Positions 5,823 to 6,652 of a stretch of 6,652 nucleotides of DNA are shown here, piece by piece. Location: contig JAQUUV010000029.1 in NCBI GenBank assembly GCA_028693695.1, positions 5,834 through 12,485 on the forward strand, read 5' to 3'. Source of the DNA: Syntrophomonas sp. GTDB taxonomy: Bacteria > Bacillota > Syntrophomonadia > Syntrophomonadales > Syntrophomonadaceae. The position numbers and the translations under genes were made by a program. Position 1 is the stretch's first letter, and each line of letters starts with the position of its first letter. Below the pieces are notes generated by a model, which was not told the origin of the DNA, searched no databases, and worked only from the letters and a program-made list of their open reading frames with translations.

Positions 5823-6652
5823 TTGGGACAAGATAATCTTTTTGAAACAAACAGAATAAAATCAATGGATATAGAAAAAGAAGTAAAGAAATCATTTTTG
5901 GAATATTCCATGAGCGTTATAGTATCTCGGGCTCTGCCGGATATTCGGGATGGATTAAAACCAGTGCATCGACGGATACTATATGCCCTGCATGACCAGG
6001 GAATGACCCATGATAAGCCTCACAAAAAGTCAGCCAACATAGTGGGTGAAGTCATGGGTAAATATCATCCGCATGGTGATTCGGCTATTTATCAAACTAT
6101 GGTTAAAATGGCACAGGTTTTTGCCACTCGTTATCCGCTGGTGGATGGGCACGGAAATTTTGGTTCCATAGATGGGGATTCAGCTGCAGCCATGAGATAC
6201 ACAGAGTCAAGAATGTCCAAAATAGCTGGCGAATTGCTGAAAGATATCGATAAAGATACGATAGACTGGCGGCCTAATTATGATGATACCAGGGAAGAGC
6301 CCCAGGTATTACCCGCTCGCATACCGAATTTATTAATAAATGGTTCCGCTGGTATAGCAGTAGGTATGGCTACCAATATACCACCACATAATTTGTCTGA
6401 AGTGGTGGATGGTATAAAAATGTTAATCGATAATCCAGAGATTACGATAGATGAGTTAATGAACTATATACCTGGTCCAGATTTTCCGACCGGCGGCATT
6501 ATGGGAACCAATGGAATAAGAAAAGCTTATACTACCGGGCGCGGCAGTATAAAAATAAGATCACGGTATGAAATAGAGGAAAGAAAAAATGGTAAAAATG
6601 CCATTATTATTACCGAGATTCCTTATCAGGTAAATAAAGCGCGTCTGGTCGA
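5823..6652 (+). CDS. gyrA: DNA gyrase subunit A, 3' end truncated by the window
   Basis: GyrA is the DNA-cleaving and wrapping subunit of gyrase. Translation from the TTG gives MGQDNLFETNRIKSMDIEKEVKKS, then the family block FLEYSMSVIVSRALPDIRDGLKPVHRRILYAL. The quinolone-site region GKYHPHGDSAIYQTMVKMAQ (79-98) and the active-site AAAMRYTESRMS follow, with R125 and catalytic Y126 (codon 6198-6200) equivalent to E. coli R121/Y122. Then come PNLLINGSAGIAVGMATNIPPHNL and ITEIPYQVNKARLV. The window stops after 276 codons, so the rest of the breakage-reunion domain and the C-terminal wrapping domain, which would confirm GyrA rather than ParC, are not seen. Adjacency to gyrB, 14 nt away, makes GyrA the clear choice. 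The serine at the E. coli S83 position is kept (S87), but the usually acidic position 87 is glutamine (Q91). Confidence 0.96.
   Translation, partial: MGQDNLFETNRIKSMDIEKEVKKSFLEYSMSVIVSRALPDIRDGLKPVHRRILYALHDQGMTHDKPHKKSANIVGEVMGKYHPHGDSAIYQTMVKMAQVFATRYPLVDGHGNFGSIDGDSAAAMRYTESRMSKIAGELLKDIDKDTIDWRPNYDDTREEPQVLPARIPNLLINGSAGIAVGMATNIPPHNLSEVVDGIKMLIDNPEITIDELMNYIPGPDFPTGGIMGTNGIRKAYTTGRGSIKIRSRYEIEERKNGKNAIIITEIPYQVNKARLV

Noticed and set aside
5617..5895. Minus-strand open frame spanning the gyrB-gyrA junction
   Set aside because: It is antisense to the conserved GyrB tail and GyrA start, and the translation resembles no protein I recognise; a shadow frame.
1..6652. Undescribed system, mobile element, CRISPR array, tRNA or rRNA
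   Set aside because: All sequence except the short gaps is accounted for by six core genes; no direct-repeat array, transposase, integrase or structured RNA was visible.

Overview
The window is the right half of a bacterial chromosome replication-origin locus. It carries an unbroken plus-strand gene series, dnaA (5' end cut off) - dnaN - recF - remB - gyrB - gyrA (3' end cut off). The order, the small RemB/DUF370 gene between recF and gyrB, the AT-rich composition, the strong AAGGAGG-type ribosome binding sites and the frequent TTG starts all point to a low-GC Firmicute. Clostridia is more likely than Bacillus, and a Syntrophomonas-like lineage is possible, but that last step is an inference from general impression, not from a search.

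Layout: 1-1227 is dnaA, open at the window edge; its first ~20-25 codons and its promoter lie outside. 1228-1383 is the only sizeable non-coding gap. It looks like the unwinding part of oriC: two abutting DnaA-box-like 9-mers, then a CTA-CTA-CTA-CTA-TTA tract matching the DnaA-trio element, a short GC patch, and a 22-nt pure A/T stretch, followed by the dnaN ribosome binding site. 1384-2523 is dnaN, 2543-3646 recF, 3649-3900 remB, 3904-5808 gyrB, and 5823 onward gyrA. Gaps after dnaN are 19, 2, 3 and 14 nt, so recF to gyrA is probably one transcription unit, with dnaN most likely included.

The genes work together. DnaA melts the origin and loads the replisome, DnaN is the sliding clamp that tethers the polymerase, RecF acts on gapped DNA at stalled forks, and GyrB/GyrA form the gyrase that removes positive supercoils ahead of forks. 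RemB is a small DNA-binding-family regulator that usually travels with this cluster.

Most of the window is ordinary core genome. Points worth a second look are the compact DnaA-trio origin with non-consensus boxes, a strong terminator-like hairpin inside recF that also holds a perfect Shine-Dalgarno sequence followed by an in-frame TTG, the absence of the S4-domain gene (rlbA/yaaA) often found between dnaN and recF, a glutamine at the usually acidic GyrA quinolone-site position, a very short DnaA domain II, and TTG starts on three of the five genes whose start is visible. I saw no mobile element, CRISPR array, tRNA, rRNA or novel defence system.
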